Of a stretch of DNA of 64,000 bases, positions 28,228 through 37,301 are shown piece after piece. How positions within the stretch are numbered: position 1 is the stretch's first letter; every line of letters starts with the position of its first letter. The notes under the pieces are model-generated. The model saw only the letters and a program-made list of their open reading frames with translations, was not told the DNA's origin and did no database searches. Made by a program: the position numbers and the translations under genes. Origin of the DNA: a bacterium (lineage in GTDB: Bacteria; Zhuqueibacterota; Zhuqueibacteria; Zhuqueibacterales; Zhuqueibacteraceae); assembly GCA_023150945.1 (NCBI GenBank), contig JAKLJX010000018.1:62001-126000 (forward strand). The letters are read 5' to 3'.

Positions 28228-28279
28228 AGGCGCCTTCTCGCCGCCAACTCGGCAGGTGAGAGGCGCCTTTGATTTTGAA
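28228..28279 (+). terminator. Probable terminator after the repeat protein gene
   Basis: Imperfect hairpin: AGGCGCC-T-TCTC (28228-28239) pairs with GAGA-GGCGCCT (28258-28268), with an inner GCCG/CGGC stem, followed by TTGATTTT. It lies 25 bp after the stop and just before the M20 peptidase gene. Confidence 0.5.
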
Positions 28280-28301
28280 CCTGCCACGGTGGGACTGCAA
28301 A

Positions 28302-29459
28302 ATGATTCCCTCCATTGACCGCAACTATCTGCTCCGGACTTTGCAGGATCTCATCCGCATCGACTCGATCAATCCGGCATTGGTGCCGGGCGGCGCCGGC
28401 GAAGCGGAGAGCGCGCAGTATGTCGGGCAGGCGTGCCGCGCTCTGGGTCTGCAGACTGAAATCTTGGCGGCACAGCCGCTCCGCCCGAGTGTGGTGGCCC
28501 GCCTCGCCGGCACCGGCGCCGGAAAAGCGCTGATGCTGAATGCCCATCTCGACACCGTCGGTGTGGCGGGCATGGCTGCGCCCTTCTCCGCGGAGCTTCG
28601 CGATGGTCGCGTGTATGGTCGCGGTGCCTATGACATGAAAGGCAGTGTGGCCGCATGCCTGGCTGCCATGCAAGCGCTGGTGGAGGCCGGCGCCAAGCTT
28701 GCCGGCGATTTGATTCTCACGGCTGTCGCCGACGAAGAGTATGCCAGCCAGGGCACCGCCGAAGTATTGCAGCATTGCCGTGCCGACGGCGCCATCGTGA
28801 CCGAACCGACGGAGCTGCAGCTTTGCCTTGCCCACAAGGGTTTCGTTTGGCTGGAGGTGGAAACATTCGGACGCGCCGCGCACGGCAGCCGCTTTCAAGA
28901 GGGCATTGACGCGAACATGCACATGGGAAGATTTCTCGCCGAACTGGAAAAACTTGAGGCCGAGTTGCGCCGTCGGCCGGGTCATCCGCTCACGGGGCCG
29001 CCTTCGTTGCACGCCGCGCAGCTTCAAGGGGGCACCGGCTGGAGTACCTATGCCGCCAACTGCCGGCTGCAGATCGAGCGCCGCACCACACCGGGCGAAT
29101 CCACGGCGCAAGTCATCGCGGAAATCGCGGCGGTCAGCGCTCGCGTATCGCAGCAGCATGACGAGTTTCGCGCGCGTCTGGGGACTGTTCTCTCCCGCGA
29201 TCCTTTTGAAGTGTCGCCGCAGGCGGAACTGGCGGTGATTCTCGCGGAGGTTGCCACACGCGCGTTGGGCCAGCCGCCCGAAAAGATCGGCGTGCCCTTT
29301 TGGATGGACTCGGCGCTGCTGGCAGCCGCCGGCATTGAGACGGTGGTGATCGGCCCGATGGGCGCGGGTGCCCATGCCGAAGTGGAATGGGTGGACCTGC
29401 AGTCGCTGATTGACCTGGCGCAAATCCTGGCGCACGCCGCGCTCGCCTATTGCCGTTGA
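28302..29459 (+). CDS. M20-family metallopeptidase (ArgE/DapE/acetylornithine deacetylase-like)
   Basis: 385-residue zinc amidohydrolase. Metal-binding and catalytic motifs are present: NAHLDTVG (first His), GRGAYDMKG (bridging Asp), ADEEYASQG (general-base Glu and ligand), VTEPTEL and the late histidine in GAGAHAEVEW. A dimerisation domain interrupts the catalytic domain, starting about GRAAHGSRF. Members hydrolyse N-acyl amino acids or short peptides; the closest choice (acetylornithine deacetylase, succinyl-diaminopimelate desuccinylase or peptidase) is not fixed by sequence alone. ATG 28302 fits the family start. No arginine or lysine biosynthesis gene is adjacent. Confidence 0.85.
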   Translation: MIPSIDRNYLLRTLQDLIRIDSINPALVPGGAGEAESAQYVGQACRALGLQTEILAAQPLRPSVVARLAGTGAGKALMLNAHLDTVGVAGMAAPFSAELRDGRVYGRGAYDMKGSVAACLAAMQALVEAGAKLAGDLILTAVADEEYASQGTAEVLQHCRADGAIVTEPTELQLCLAHKGFVWLEVETFGRAAHGSRFQEGIDANMHMGRFLAELEKLEAELRRRPGHPLTGPPSLHAAQLQGGTGWSTYAANCRLQIERRTTPGESTAQVIAEIAAVSARVSQQHDEFRARLGTVLSRDPFEVSPQAELAVILAEVATRALGQPPEKIGVPFWMDSALLAAAGIETVVIGPMGAGAHAEVEWVDLQSLIDLAQILAHAALAYCR

Positions 29460-29822
29460 ATGCCGCTGCCTTCAACTCGACCTGCCGTCGCCTGCTCTGC
29501 GCTGCCAGACCAGCGCGGCGCCTGCTGGTGCGCACCGCGCTCTTGATTGCCGGGGCTGAGAGAATCTCCTTGCTTTTACAGCGCAAATGCTTTATGCTGT
29601 GCACCAGTTTGAAATGAAACCGCGGAGTTCCCCTGGTTGTTGTTGCACGCTGGATCAATCTTCAAGCACAAGCTCAGCTTCATCAACTTCCCGAGCCGGC
29701 GGCGCCGAAAGCACAATTGCGGATTGCCGGCCTGCTTGCTGCGTCGTGACGCTCATCCTCTCTCCGAGTCGGACAGACGCCGGCTGCTTCGTTCGTCACT
29801 GTGGGCAAATTGAGGGCAAGCC
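29460..29822. other. 363-bp intergenic region with one candidate promoter
   Basis: No gene recognised. TTGCTT (29570-29575), 17-bp spacer, TATGCT (29593-29598) is a plausible promoter for the haem-binding protein gene, giving a leader of about 220 nt. Confidence 0.4.
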
Positions 29823-30302
29823 ATGTCAAAGACTCTCAGAATCATCGGGCTGCTGCTGCTGGCGTTTCTTCTGGGAGCGCAATTCGTGCGGCCGGCCAAA
29901 ACCTCTCCGGCAGTGGAAGAGCATCGCACGCTGGCGGCGATGATGGCAGTGCCGGCCGAAGTGCACAACCTCCTCGAGCGCGCCTGCGGTGATTGCCATT
30001 CTCACCAAACCACCTGGCCGTGGTACAGCAATGTTGCGCCGGTTTCCTGGTTGGTGGTGGATCATGTCAATGAAGGCCGGCGCAAACTGAATCTCTCGGA
30101 TTGGGCGAAATACTCGCCGCAGCAGGCGCGTCACAAACTCGAAGAAATCTGCGACGTCGTTACCAGCGGAGAAATGCCGCTGCAATCCTATCTGCTGCTG
30201 CATCCTGATGCGAAGCTGACTCCGGATGAAGTTACAGCGCTGTGCGCCTGGACCAAAAGTGCACATCAAAGTCTGGTGGAAGAATCATCTGCCGAGCCGT
30301 AA
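29823..30302 (+). CDS. Haem-binding domain protein (single CxxCH)
   Basis: 159 residues: an N-terminal membrane or signal segment (IIGLLLLAFLLGAQF), then a Haem_bd-type domain with C55xxCH59 in ACGDCHSHQTTWPWYS and the family pattern APVSWLVVDHVNEGRRKLN. A later EICDVVTSGEMPLQSYLLLH is also typical and its methionine may be the distal haem ligand. Periplasmic, probably anchored by the uncleaved helix. A role in electron transfer is inferred from the family. The small membrane protein gene starts 35 bp later. Confidence 0.85.
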   Translation: MSKTLRIIGLLLLAFLLGAQFVRPAKTSPAVEEHRTLAAMMAVPAEVHNLLERACGDCHSHQTTWPWYSNVAPVSWLVVDHVNEGRRKLNLSDWAKYSPQQARHKLEEICDVVTSGEMPLQSYLLLHPDAKLTPDEVTALCAWTKSAHQSLVEESSAEP

Positions 30303-30337
30303 GGCGGTGATTGTCTTTGCCAGTTGTGAGGCAAGAA

Positions 30338-30664
30338 ATGAACGTCTTTCGAGCGGCGCTGCGCCATCACGCCAAAGGCTCCAATGCGCGCCTGGCCGGC
30401 ATCTTTTCCGCCGTGGCTGCCGCTGCCGTCCTCCTCACGCTGCTGTATGTCATTTTCATTGGCCGGCATTTTCATGGCCGTTGGCTGCTCAACTATCTCG
30501 TGCCCGTGGTGCTGCTGGCGGCCGGTCTGGTGTTCGTCCAGCTCGCGCGCACGGCCAAAGATGGTTATGCCGGATTGGCAAATGCCTTGATGGCGATCTT
30601 TCTCTTGTTCGGCGCCATTGTCAGCTTGGTGACCACGCTGCTGCTGCTGGCCTGGGTCCAGTGA
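30338..30664 (+). CDS. Small membrane protein, three predicted helices
   Basis: 108-residue protein with hydrophobic segments at about residues 22-44 (LAGIFSAVAAAAVLLTLLYV), 59-77 (NYLVPVVLLAAGLVFVQLA) and 86-107 (LANALMAIFLLFGAIVSL). ATG 30338 follows GAGGCAAGA. No family recognised. It directly follows the haem-binding protein gene, so a shared membrane function is possible but unsupported. Confidence 0.6.
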   Translation: MNVFRAALRHHAKGSNARLAGIFSAVAAAAVLLTLLYVIFIGRHFHGRWLLNYLVPVVLLAAGLVFVQLARTAKDGYAGLANALMAIFLLFGAIVSLVTTLLLLAWVQ

Positions 30665-30806
30665 GGCACTGTGGCACGAAGAAGATATCCACCCCGGAAG
30701 GTTTTGTTTTTGGTTGTGAAACCTCCGCGTCATGGTGAATCAAAAATGCTAACACACCATCGTATGCCCATCAAACAATGCCGTGAAGACTGAATGGGAG
30801 CCGGGC

Positions 30807-30962
30807 ATGGACAGCACCGCCACCGTTTTCTATGACAACCTGGCGCTCGAAATCGTCAAACACCTGCCCTCGATTCTCTGGTTCTTGTTCGCTTGCGCGC
30901 TGGCGATTCTCTTCTACAAACCCCTTTCATTTCCCACCGGCCTTTTCTATATTCGCCGATAA
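30807..30962 (+). CDS. 51-residue single-pass membrane peptide
   Basis: Reading frame MDSTATVFYDNLALEIVKHL ... ending in LFYIRR. A central hydrophobic stretch (SILWFLFACALAILFY) would span the membrane once, followed by basic residues. GGGAG lies 6 nt before the ATG. It ends 31 bp before metH. Whether it is translated is unknown; the good ribosome site and clear membrane segment favour a real small protein, though it could be a truncated remnant. Confidence 0.45.
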   Translation: MDSTATVFYDNLALEIVKHLPSILWFLFACALAILFYKPLSFPTGLFYIRR

Positions 30963-30993
30963 TTTTTTTCCAGGAACCAACCAGGGCGGCGAC

Positions 30994-33900
30994 ATGACCA
31001 GGACTCTCTTTGAACAGCGACTGCGGGAAAAGATCATTGTCTTCGATGGGGCAACCGGCTCGAATTTGCAGTTGATGAATCTGACGCCGGAGGACTTCGG
31101 CGGTGAGGTTTACAACGGCTGCAACGAACATCTGGTGTTTACCCGGCCGGAAGCCGTGGAGAAACTGCATACCAGCTTTCTCGCAGCCGGCTGTGATGTC
31201 ATTGAAACCAACACCTTCGGCGCAACGGCGATCGTGCTGGCAGAGTATGACCTCGGCCGGCAAGCGCATGCCCACAACCGCCGCGCGGCTGAAATTGCCC
31301 GCTCCGTGGCCCGCGAATTCTCCACGCCTGAGCATCCGCGCTTCGTGGCCGGCTCGATCGGCCCAACCACCAAGCTCCCCAGCCTCGGTCACATCTCCTA
31401 CAACGAAATGTACGACGCCTACTTCGAGCAAACCGCCGGTTTGGTGGCAGGCGGCGTCGATGTGCTGTGCGTTGAGACCTGCCAGGACTTGCTGCAAACC
31501 AAGGCCGCGCTCGCTGCCATCTTCGCTTACCTTGCCGAAAAGAGAGTGCGCCTGCCGGTCATCGCCAGCGTCACCGTCGAAACCATGGGCACGATGCTGC
31601 TGGGCAGCGACATTTCCGCGGCGCTGGCGGCACTGGAGCCGTTTCCGTTGACTGCCATCGGCATGAACTGCGCCACCGGTCCGCAGGAAATGTCGGAGAA
31701 CATTCGCTATCTCACCGGCAACAGCCCTGTTCCGGTTTTTTGCATGCCCAATGCCGGTCTGCCGGAAAACGTCGGTGGCCAGGCGCATTACAAACTCTCT
31801 CCCGAAGAACTCGAACATTATCTCACCCACTTTGTGAAAGATTTGGGGGTGCAGATCGTGGGCGGCTGTTGCGGCACCGAGCCGGCGCACATCCGCCGCC
31901 TCGCCGCAGGCGTTGGCGGGTTTGCCCCCAAAGCGCGCGTGATTGATTTCATTCCCTCGGCCGCCAGTCTGTACAGCAGCACGCCGCTGCATCTCGATCC
32001 CCCGCCGATTTTAATCGGCGAGCGTCTCAATGCCAACGGCTCGAAGAAATTCCGCGAGCTGTTGCAGCAGGAAGACTGGGAGGCGATGGTGGCGATGGCG
32101 AAAGAGCAGGTGCGCGAAGGCTCACACATGCTCGACGTGTGCGTGGCCTACGTCGGCCGCGACGAGGTGCGGGACATGATTCCGCTCATCGAACGGCTGA
32201 ACACGCAGGTTTCCGCGCCCTTGGTGATCGATTCCACCGAATGGCAGGTGATCGACGCCGCGCTGCAGCGCGTGGCCGGCCGCGCGATCGTGAACTCCAT
32301 CAACCTGGAAGACGGGGAGGCGCGCCTGGAGCATGTCTTGCCCTTGTGCCGGCGCTACGGCGCGGCGGTCATCGCGCTGACCATCGATGAACAGGGCATG
32401 GCGAAGACGGTGGAGCAAAAAGTCGCCATTGCCCGCCGCATTCATGATCTCGCCTGCGCAAAATACGGCATGCGGCCGCAGGATTTGATTTTCGATTGCT
32501 TGACGTTCACCCTCGGCAGCGGCGACCAAGAGTTTCGCAAGAGCGGTATCGCCACCCTCGAAGCGATTCGCCGTATCAAAGCGGAGATGCCCGGCGTGCG
32601 CACGATTTTGGGCGTGAGCAATGTTTCCTTCGGCTTGTCCGCTCATGCACGTCACGTGCTGAATTCCGTGTTTCTCTACTATGCCGTGCAGGCCGGCCTC
32701 GACATGGCGATCGTGCATTCCTCCAAAATTCTGCCGCTGCACAAAATCGGCGAAGCAGAACGCGAATTGCACCGCCGCTTGATCTTTGACGACCGCCGCT
32801 TCGACGGAGCCGGTGCCTGCCTCTCCGATCCGTTGCAGGAGATCATCGCCTACTATGCCGAGCGCAGCGCGCACAAGCAGGAAGCGGCGCCGCTGCCGGC
32901 GGAGGTGGAAGAACGCCTGCAACGCCGGATCATCGACGGCGACAAGCTCGGCCTGGACGCCGATCTCGCCGAGGCGCTGCAAAAACATACGCCGCTCGAC
33001 ATTATCAACAATATTCTATTGGAAGGTATGCGCGTGGTCGGCGAGCTGTTCGGCTCCGGCCAAATGCAACTGCCCTTTGTGTTGCAATCCGCCGAAACCA
33101 TGAAAGCCGCGGTGAAATACCTCGAGCCCCACATGGAACGCCTCGAAGGAATGGCCAAGGGCACGATGGTACTGGCCACGGTCAAGGGCGACGTGCATGA
33201 CATCGGTAAGAATCTCGTCGACATCATTCTCACCAACAACGGTTATCAGGTGATCAACCTCGGCATCAAAGTGCCGGTGGAAAAGATGATTCATGCCGCT
33301 GAGCAGCACGGCGCGGACGTCATCGGCATGAGCGGCTTGCTGGTGAAGTCAACGCTGATCATGAAGGAAAATCTCGAAGTGTTGAACGAGCGCGGGATCA
33401 CCGTTCCGGTGATTCTGGGCGGTGCGGCGCTGACGCGCGCCTACGTGGAAGAGGATTTGGCAGCAATCTATCGCGGGGCGCTGGCATACGGCAAGGATGC
33501 CTTCGCCGGCTTGCACTTCATGCGTGAGATCTGCGAGGGCGAGGCGCCGGCATCTTCATCGTCGCCGGCGCGCCGCAAGCGCGGGCCGGGGCGCCGCAAC
33601 GGGGAAGAAAATCCGCAAGCCCATGCCGTACCGGAGGCGGAGGTCGTCACGCCGGGCTGGCAGCCGGTGGCCATTCCAGCCGCGCCCTTTTTGGGAACCA
33701 GAGTCGTGCGCGACATCCCACTCACCACCGTGTTTCAATATCTCAACAAGATTGCGCTCTTTCGCGGTCAATGGCAGGTGCGCCGCGGCAAAATGGCGGT
33801 GCCGGAATACGAACGGCTGGTGCAGGAGAAATTCGAGCCGCTGCTCGCAGACTTGCAGCAGCGCTGCCTCGCCGGGCGCATGCTGGTGCCCGAGGTGATC

Positions 33901-34464
33901 TACGGCTATTTTCTCTGCAACAGTCGGGGAAATGACGTCATCATCTACGATGACAAGGGTGAGCGGGAAATCGAGCGCTTCACTTTTCCGCGCCAGACGC
34001 AGGGCAATCGCCACTGCCTGGCGGATTTTTTCGCGCCAGCGGACAGCGGCAAGCGCGATGTGATCGGCATGATGATCGTCACGGTTGGCCAGGCTGCGTC
34101 GGAAATCTCACGCCGGCTGTTTGAAGGCGACAAGTATTCCGACTATCTCTATTTCCACGGCCTGAGCGTGGAAAGCGCCGAGGCGCTGGCAGAATATTGG
34201 CACAAGCAGATGCGCGCGGAGTTGGGCCTGGCAGCGGAAGATGCCGGCGAAATCCGCGATCTCTTCCGGCAATCCTATCGCGGCGCACGCTTCTCTTTCG
34301 GCTATCCCGCCTGTCCCAATCTTGAAGATCAAGCCCGGCTGTTCCGTCTGCTGGATCCGGGCCGCATCGGCATTTCATTGACCGAGGAGTTTCAGCTCGT
34401 GCCGGAACAATCGACTTCGGCGATCATCGTGCATCATCCGGCAGCGAGGTATTTCAACGTTTGA
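30994..34464 (+). CDS. metH: Cobalamin-dependent methionine synthase
   Basis: 1156-residue MetH, which transfers a methyl group from methyltetrahydrofolate through cobalamin to homocysteine. All four modules are visible: homocysteine-binding barrel with zinc cysteines in GMNCATGP and VGGCCGTEP (residues about 1-320); pterin-binding barrel from LIGERLNANGSKKF (about 340-620); B12 domain with the cap region and the cobalt-ligand motif DVHDIGKN (about 650-870); and the SAM-dependent reactivation domain ending RFSFGYPACPNLEDQ (about 950-1156). An unusual basic, low-complexity linker (ASSSSPARRKRGPGRR) joins the last two. ATG 30994 follows CCAGGGCGGC. No cobalamin riboswitch was recognised upstream. 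Confidence 0.96.
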   Translation: MTRTLFEQRLREKIIVFDGATGSNLQLMNLTPEDFGGEVYNGCNEHLVFTRPEAVEKLHTSFLAAGCDVIETNTFGATAIVLAEYDLGRQAHAHNRRAAEIARSVAREFSTPEHPRFVAGSIGPTTKLPSLGHISYNEMYDAYFEQTAGLVAGGVDVLCVETCQDLLQTKAALAAIFAYLAEKRVRLPVIASVTVETMGTMLLGSDISAALAALEPFPLTAIGMNCATGPQEMSENIRYLTGNSPVPVFCMPNAGLPENVGGQAHYKLSPEELEHYLTHFVKDLGVQIVGGCCGTEPAHIRRLAAGVGGFAPKARVIDFIPSAASLYSSTPLHLDPPPILIGERLNANGSKKFRELLQQEDWEAMVAMAKEQVREGSHMLDVCVAYVGRDEVRDMIPLIERLNTQVSAPLVIDSTEWQVIDAALQRVAGRAIVNSINLEDGEARLEHVLPLCRRYGAAVIALTIDEQGMAKTVEQKVAIARRIHDLACAKYGMRPQDLIFDCLTFTLGSGDQEFRKSGIATLEAIRRIKAEMPGVRTILGVSNVSFGLSAHARHVLNSVFLYYAVQAGLDMAIVHSSKILPLHKIGEAERELHRRLIFDDRRFDGAGACLSDPLQEIIAYYAERSAHKQEAAPLPAEVEERLQRRIIDGDKLGLDADLAEALQKHTPLDIINNILLEGMRVVGELFGSGQMQLPFVLQSAETMKAAVKYLEPHMERLEGMAKGTMVLATVKGDVHDIGKNLVDIILTNNGYQVINLGIKVPVEKMIHAAEQHGADVIGMSGLLVKSTLIMKENLEVLNERGITVPVILGGAALTRAYVEEDLAAIYRGALAYGKDAFAGLHFMREICEGEAPASSSSPARRKRGPGRRNGEENPQAHAVPEAEVVTPGWQPVAIPAAPFLGTRVVRDIPLTTVFQYLNKIALFRGQWQVRRGKMAVPEYERLVQEKFEPLLADLQQRCLAGRMLVPEVIYGYFLCNSRGNDVIIYDDKGEREIERFTFPRQTQGNRHCLADFFAPADSGKRDVIGMMIVTVGQAASEISRRLFEGDKYSDYLYFHGLSVESAEALAEYWHKQMRAELGLAAEDAGEIRDLFRQSYRGARFSFGYPACPNLEDQARLFRLLDPGRIGISLTEEFQLVPEQSTSAIIVHHPAARYFNV

Positions 34465-34498
34465 CGCGGCTGTGCCGTCTCTTCAGCAGCACGTGTAT

Positions 34499-35278
34499 CT
34501 ATGCTGCAGGAGCAGTTTCCTGCGGGGAGGGAGTTGCCGCTGGCGCAAGATGTCGCTGCCTTCGCACTTCTGCCATCACGATACTCGCGGCATGGCTGAG
34601 TGCGAGGGAGGTGGCGCCTCCCACGGTGGGGATGCGGACAAAGCCATCGCAGAAATCGCGCAGCCCGCGCGACAATCCGCGCCGCTCGCCGCCAATCGCC
34701 AGCATGATTGGGCCGGTCAGGTCCACCTCATACATCGCCCGTTTGGCGGTGGCAAGACTTCCCCAGAACTTCACTCCCAGCCGCCGCAAGGGCGTCAACT
34801 CTTTCTCGATATTTTCGATCTGAACGAGGGGTAGGCGTTCGAAAGCACCGGAGCTGGCGCGCGCGACCGCCACACCGTCGAAATTCCACACGTGCTTTTT
34901 GAGAAATACTGCGTGCGCTCCCAGGGCTTCCGCTGTGCGCAGCGTGTACCCCAGATTCTGGGCATCCTCGGTTCCTTCAATCAAAACCAAAAAAGCCGGC
35001 TCAGTGAAGTGCCGGCTGCGCTCGAGCAGCTCGGACACCGGCATCACTGGTTTCGGTGTACAAAGGACTGCCAGTCCGCCGTGGGACCTGCCTTTGGTAA
35101 ACGATTCCAGCTCGGCGGCCGCCACATACTTGATCGGAACAGATTGCGATTCGGCCGCTGCAATTACTTCCCGAATGCGGGGCAGCGGTGTTCCCTGTTT
35201 CACCAACAGCAGTTGGAACCGGCGTTGCCGCGCCAAAAGAGCTGGCAAAACACACTGTTTGCCTTCAAGAATTTCCAT
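34499..35278 (-). CDS. SpoU/TrmH-family RNA 2'-O-methyltransferase
   Basis: About 259 residues. An N-terminal L30e-like substrate-binding domain starts at MEILEGKQCVLPALL; the C-terminal SPOUT fold has motif 1 (LIEGTEDAQNLGYTLRTAEA), motif 2 (LAIGGERRGLS) and motif 3 (VRIPTVGGATSLALSHAASI). Motif 1 has IEGTEDAQNLG where most relatives have D-x-x-D-x-x-N; the asparagine and arginine are kept. Target is likely 23S rRNA or tRNA, not resolvable here. The frame is open to 35389, but the domain begins at the ATG at 35278. Convergent with metH, 34 bp apart. Confidence 0.85.
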   Translation of the reverse strand: MEILEGKQCVLPALLARQRRFQLLLVKQGTPLPRIREVIAAAESQSVPIKYVAAAELESFTKGRSHGGLAVLCTPKPVMPVSELLERSRHFTEPAFLVLIEGTEDAQNLGYTLRTAEALGAHAVFLKKHVWNFDGVAVARASSGAFERLPLVQIENIEKELTPLRRLGVKFWGSLATAKRAMYEVDLTGPIMLAIGGERRGLSRGLRDFCDGFVRIPTVGGATSLALSHAASIVMAEVRRQRHLAPAATPSPQETAPAA

Positions 35279-35688
35279 GTGCGGTTGGGTCGCTCTCGGT
35301 AAGAATTCGGCGTTTGTACGTCCACCTGTCGTCTGATGCCTCGCTGTCCTGACCGGCAATTTGCGGGAACTTGCCCTGAAAAGCAACAACGGATTATTGG
35401 GGCGCCACTTCTAGCGTAGAAAGGTGCTGGCTTCCGCAGGCGAACAAAAAGTTGCTATACTTTTGCAAATTATTTCACTATTCTGAGAAAAATTTTCACG
35501 TGCTGACGTCCTTGTACTTGTGGTCTTGAGCCATATTCGAGTACGAGCACAAAAGTTCAGTACTGCTGGCGCGTTCCTCCGCTCTCTGATTGTCTTCCCC
35601 ACACCGCTCCGACGAGCCGACATACCGACTTTTGCGTTCTTTGTGCCGTTGTCCCACCGAACATATCTCAACCAGGGGAGAAAGAGAG
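35279..35688. other. 410-bp intergenic region between the RNA methyltransferase and the CIS regulator
   Basis: No gene recognised; more A/T-rich than its surroundings around 35450-35520. A -10-like TATACT is at 35456-35461 on the plus strand with only a poor -35 (TTCCGC). It would give a leader of about 220 nt for the sigma-54 activator. No TGAGGC/CCTCA dyad was noticed here. Confidence 0.4.
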
Positions 35689-37053
35689 ATGTGCCAAATC
35701 GGTATGATTGCACAGGATAGCCAGCTCAACCGATCATTGCGCCGCGCGCTGCAGGCGAGCACCGGCTGTCAGGTTTCCAGTTTCGACAACGTTGTAGACT
35801 GCCCACCCGTTCAACTCCACCATTTTAACCTACTCATCGCCGAATGGCAGGCCGTCGCCCCTCACCAACGGTTCCTCCAGGAATTCAACCGCGACAATCC
35901 CGAAGCCACCGTGATTTTGCTTGCTCCGCGCGAAACAGCGGTGATTCTGGCCGGCCGGGGTGAACTCGGCATCGATGAAATCATCCCTCTTGCACGAGAT
36001 GAACACCAGATGTCCGCCATCCACGACTGGCTCGTGCAGCGGGTCGCCGCGCTCGATCATCTGCAAGGGCTCCAGGAGAGATTGTACCGGGAAATGCGCC
36101 ACAGCCAGATCGTCGCCAAGAGCGGGGCCATGCGGGAGATTCTTTGCCGGCTGCCGCAGTTGGGCGATTCCGAGGCCACGATTTTGATCACCGGTGAAAC
36201 CGGCACCGGCAAGGAGCTGATCGCCCGCGCGATTCACTATCTCGGCCGTCGCGCCAGCCAGCCGTTCGTGACGGTTGATTGCGGCGCGTTGCAGGAGCAT
36301 CTCATCGAGAACGAATTGTTCGGCCACGGCCGCGGCGCTTACACCAGCGCCAATGCGCCGGCCATTGGCTTGATTCAGGAGGCCGCCGGCGGCACGCTCT
36401 TTCTGGATGAAATCGAAGCGCTGCCGCTGAGTGTGCAAGTCAAATTTCTCCGGTTCTTGCAGGAGCATCAGTACCGGCCATTGGGCCAGTCGAAATACGT
36501 CGCGGTGGATGTGCACGTCGTCGCCGCCACCAATCGTGACCTGGCAGAGGCGGTCCGGCTGCGGGAATTCCGGCAGGATTTGTATTATCGCCTGGAAGGA
36601 GTGAAGATTCTCGTGCCGCCGCTGCGTGAACGCAGGGCCGATATTGCCGCGCTGGCATTTCATTTTCTCAAAAAGCATCTGCCGCCCGCGGCAGAGCGTG
36701 CTCCGAACCTCCCCGCAGAATTGCTGCAGCAATGGGCGAAACATGATTGGCCGGGCAACGTGCGGGAGTTGGAGAACAGGATCATGTCCCTGCTCGTCGA
36801 ACAACCGCCCGGCAAGGAAATCACGGAAACCTCTGTCGTTGCAGACGCCGCAGCCGTGCGACCGCTCATGGAGGTCAGGAATGAAGCGATGACGCAATGT
36901 GATTCCACCTATCTGCAAAACCTGCTGAAGCTGACCAAGGGCAATCTCAGCGCCGCTGCCCGCCTCGCCGGCATTCACCGCAAGAGTCTGGCGCAGTTGC
37001 TCAAGAAATATGGTATTACCATTCCGCGCAGCCAGGATTCGGATTCCGACTGA
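35689..37053 (+). CDS. Sigma-54 enhancer-binding transcription activator, probable CIS regulator
   Basis: 454-residue AAA+ enhancer-binding protein that would remodel RNA polymerase-sigma54 at target promoters. N-terminal domain (about 1-130) looks like a receiver but lacks the phosphorylatable aspartate where LLIAEWQ stands. AAA+ core: Walker A GETGTGKE (169-176), Walker B GGTLFLDEIEA, arginine-finger region FRQDLYYRLEG; the sigma54-contact loop reads GAYTSA (216-221) instead of GAFTGA. C-terminal Fis-type HTH: GNLSAAARLAGIHRKSLAQL. ATG 35689 follows GGGGAGAAAGAGAG. It stands just upstream of two sigma54-like promoters and three matching dyads, making it the likely regulator of the CIS operon. 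Confidence 0.88.
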   Translation: MCQIGMIAQDSQLNRSLRRALQASTGCQVSSFDNVVDCPPVQLHHFNLLIAEWQAVAPHQRFLQEFNRDNPEATVILLAPRETAVILAGRGELGIDEIIPLARDEHQMSAIHDWLVQRVAALDHLQGLQERLYREMRHSQIVAKSGAMREILCRLPQLGDSEATILITGETGTGKELIARAIHYLGRRASQPFVTVDCGALQEHLIENELFGHGRGAYTSANAPAIGLIQEAAGGTLFLDEIEALPLSVQVKFLRFLQEHQYRPLGQSKYVAVDVHVVAATNRDLAEAVRLREFRQDLYYRLEGVKILVPPLRERRADIAALAFHFLKKHLPPAAERAPNLPAELLQQWAKHDWPGNVRELENRIMSLLVEQPPGKEITETSVVADAAAVRPLMEVRNEAMTQCDSTYLQNLLKLTKGNLSAAARLAGIHRKSLAQLLKKYGITIPRSQDSDSD

Positions 37054-37071
37054 GGCTTTCACGCCTCAGTC
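37048..37071 (+). terminator. Hairpin at the end of the activator gene, contains dyad 1
   Basis: Perfect 9-bp stem GACTGAGGC/GCCTCAGTC around TTTCAC; the TGA stop of the activator lies in the stem. Only a weak T-tract follows. The inner 18 bp TGAGGC-N6-GCCTCA (37051-37068) matches the two dyads at 37118 and 37642, so it may be an activator site as well as, or instead of, a terminator. Confidence 0.45.
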
Positions 37072-37117
37072 TTCAGGTTGGTTAGGTTGCTGTTTTGCCT
37101 TAGTATTGTTTCTACGC

Positions 37118-37135
37118 TGAGGCGATTGCACCTCA
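37118..37135. promoter_or_regulatory. Candidate enhancer site (dyad 2) for the sigma-54 activator
   Basis: 18-bp dyad TGAGGCGATTGCACCTCA, 15 of 18 bases identical to the dyad at 37642-37659. Its centre lies 108 bp before the GC element of the sigma54-like promoter at 37220-37235. Confidence 0.55.
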
Positions 37136-37219
37136 CTCCCGCTCTCTCGCCGGCCATTTCATTTCCACTTTGTCGTCAAGAATCCCGCCAAAACCGCTGT
37201 TTTCCCGCTGGCCGGCTGC

Positions 37220-37235
37220 TTGGCCTGGATGTTGC
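37220..37235 (+). promoter_or_regulatory. Candidate sigma-54 promoter before the winged-helix-like gene
   Basis: TTGGCCTGGATGTTGC with GG (37222-37223), N10, GC (37234-37235), fitting the -24/-12 rule. Predicted start about 37247, 55 nt before the TTG at 37302. Confidence 0.5.
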
Positions 37236-37301
37236 CGGCCGGCCACGCAGCATGCTGACAGTGCTCGATCAGCAAGTTCCAGTGGTCAACCCTTACGCAA
37301 C

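Noticed and set aside
30665-30993. Cobalamin riboswitch before metH
   Set aside because: No convincing B12-box or aptamer pattern was seen; the interval holds instead a small reading frame and a weak promoter-like TATATT at 30948-30953.
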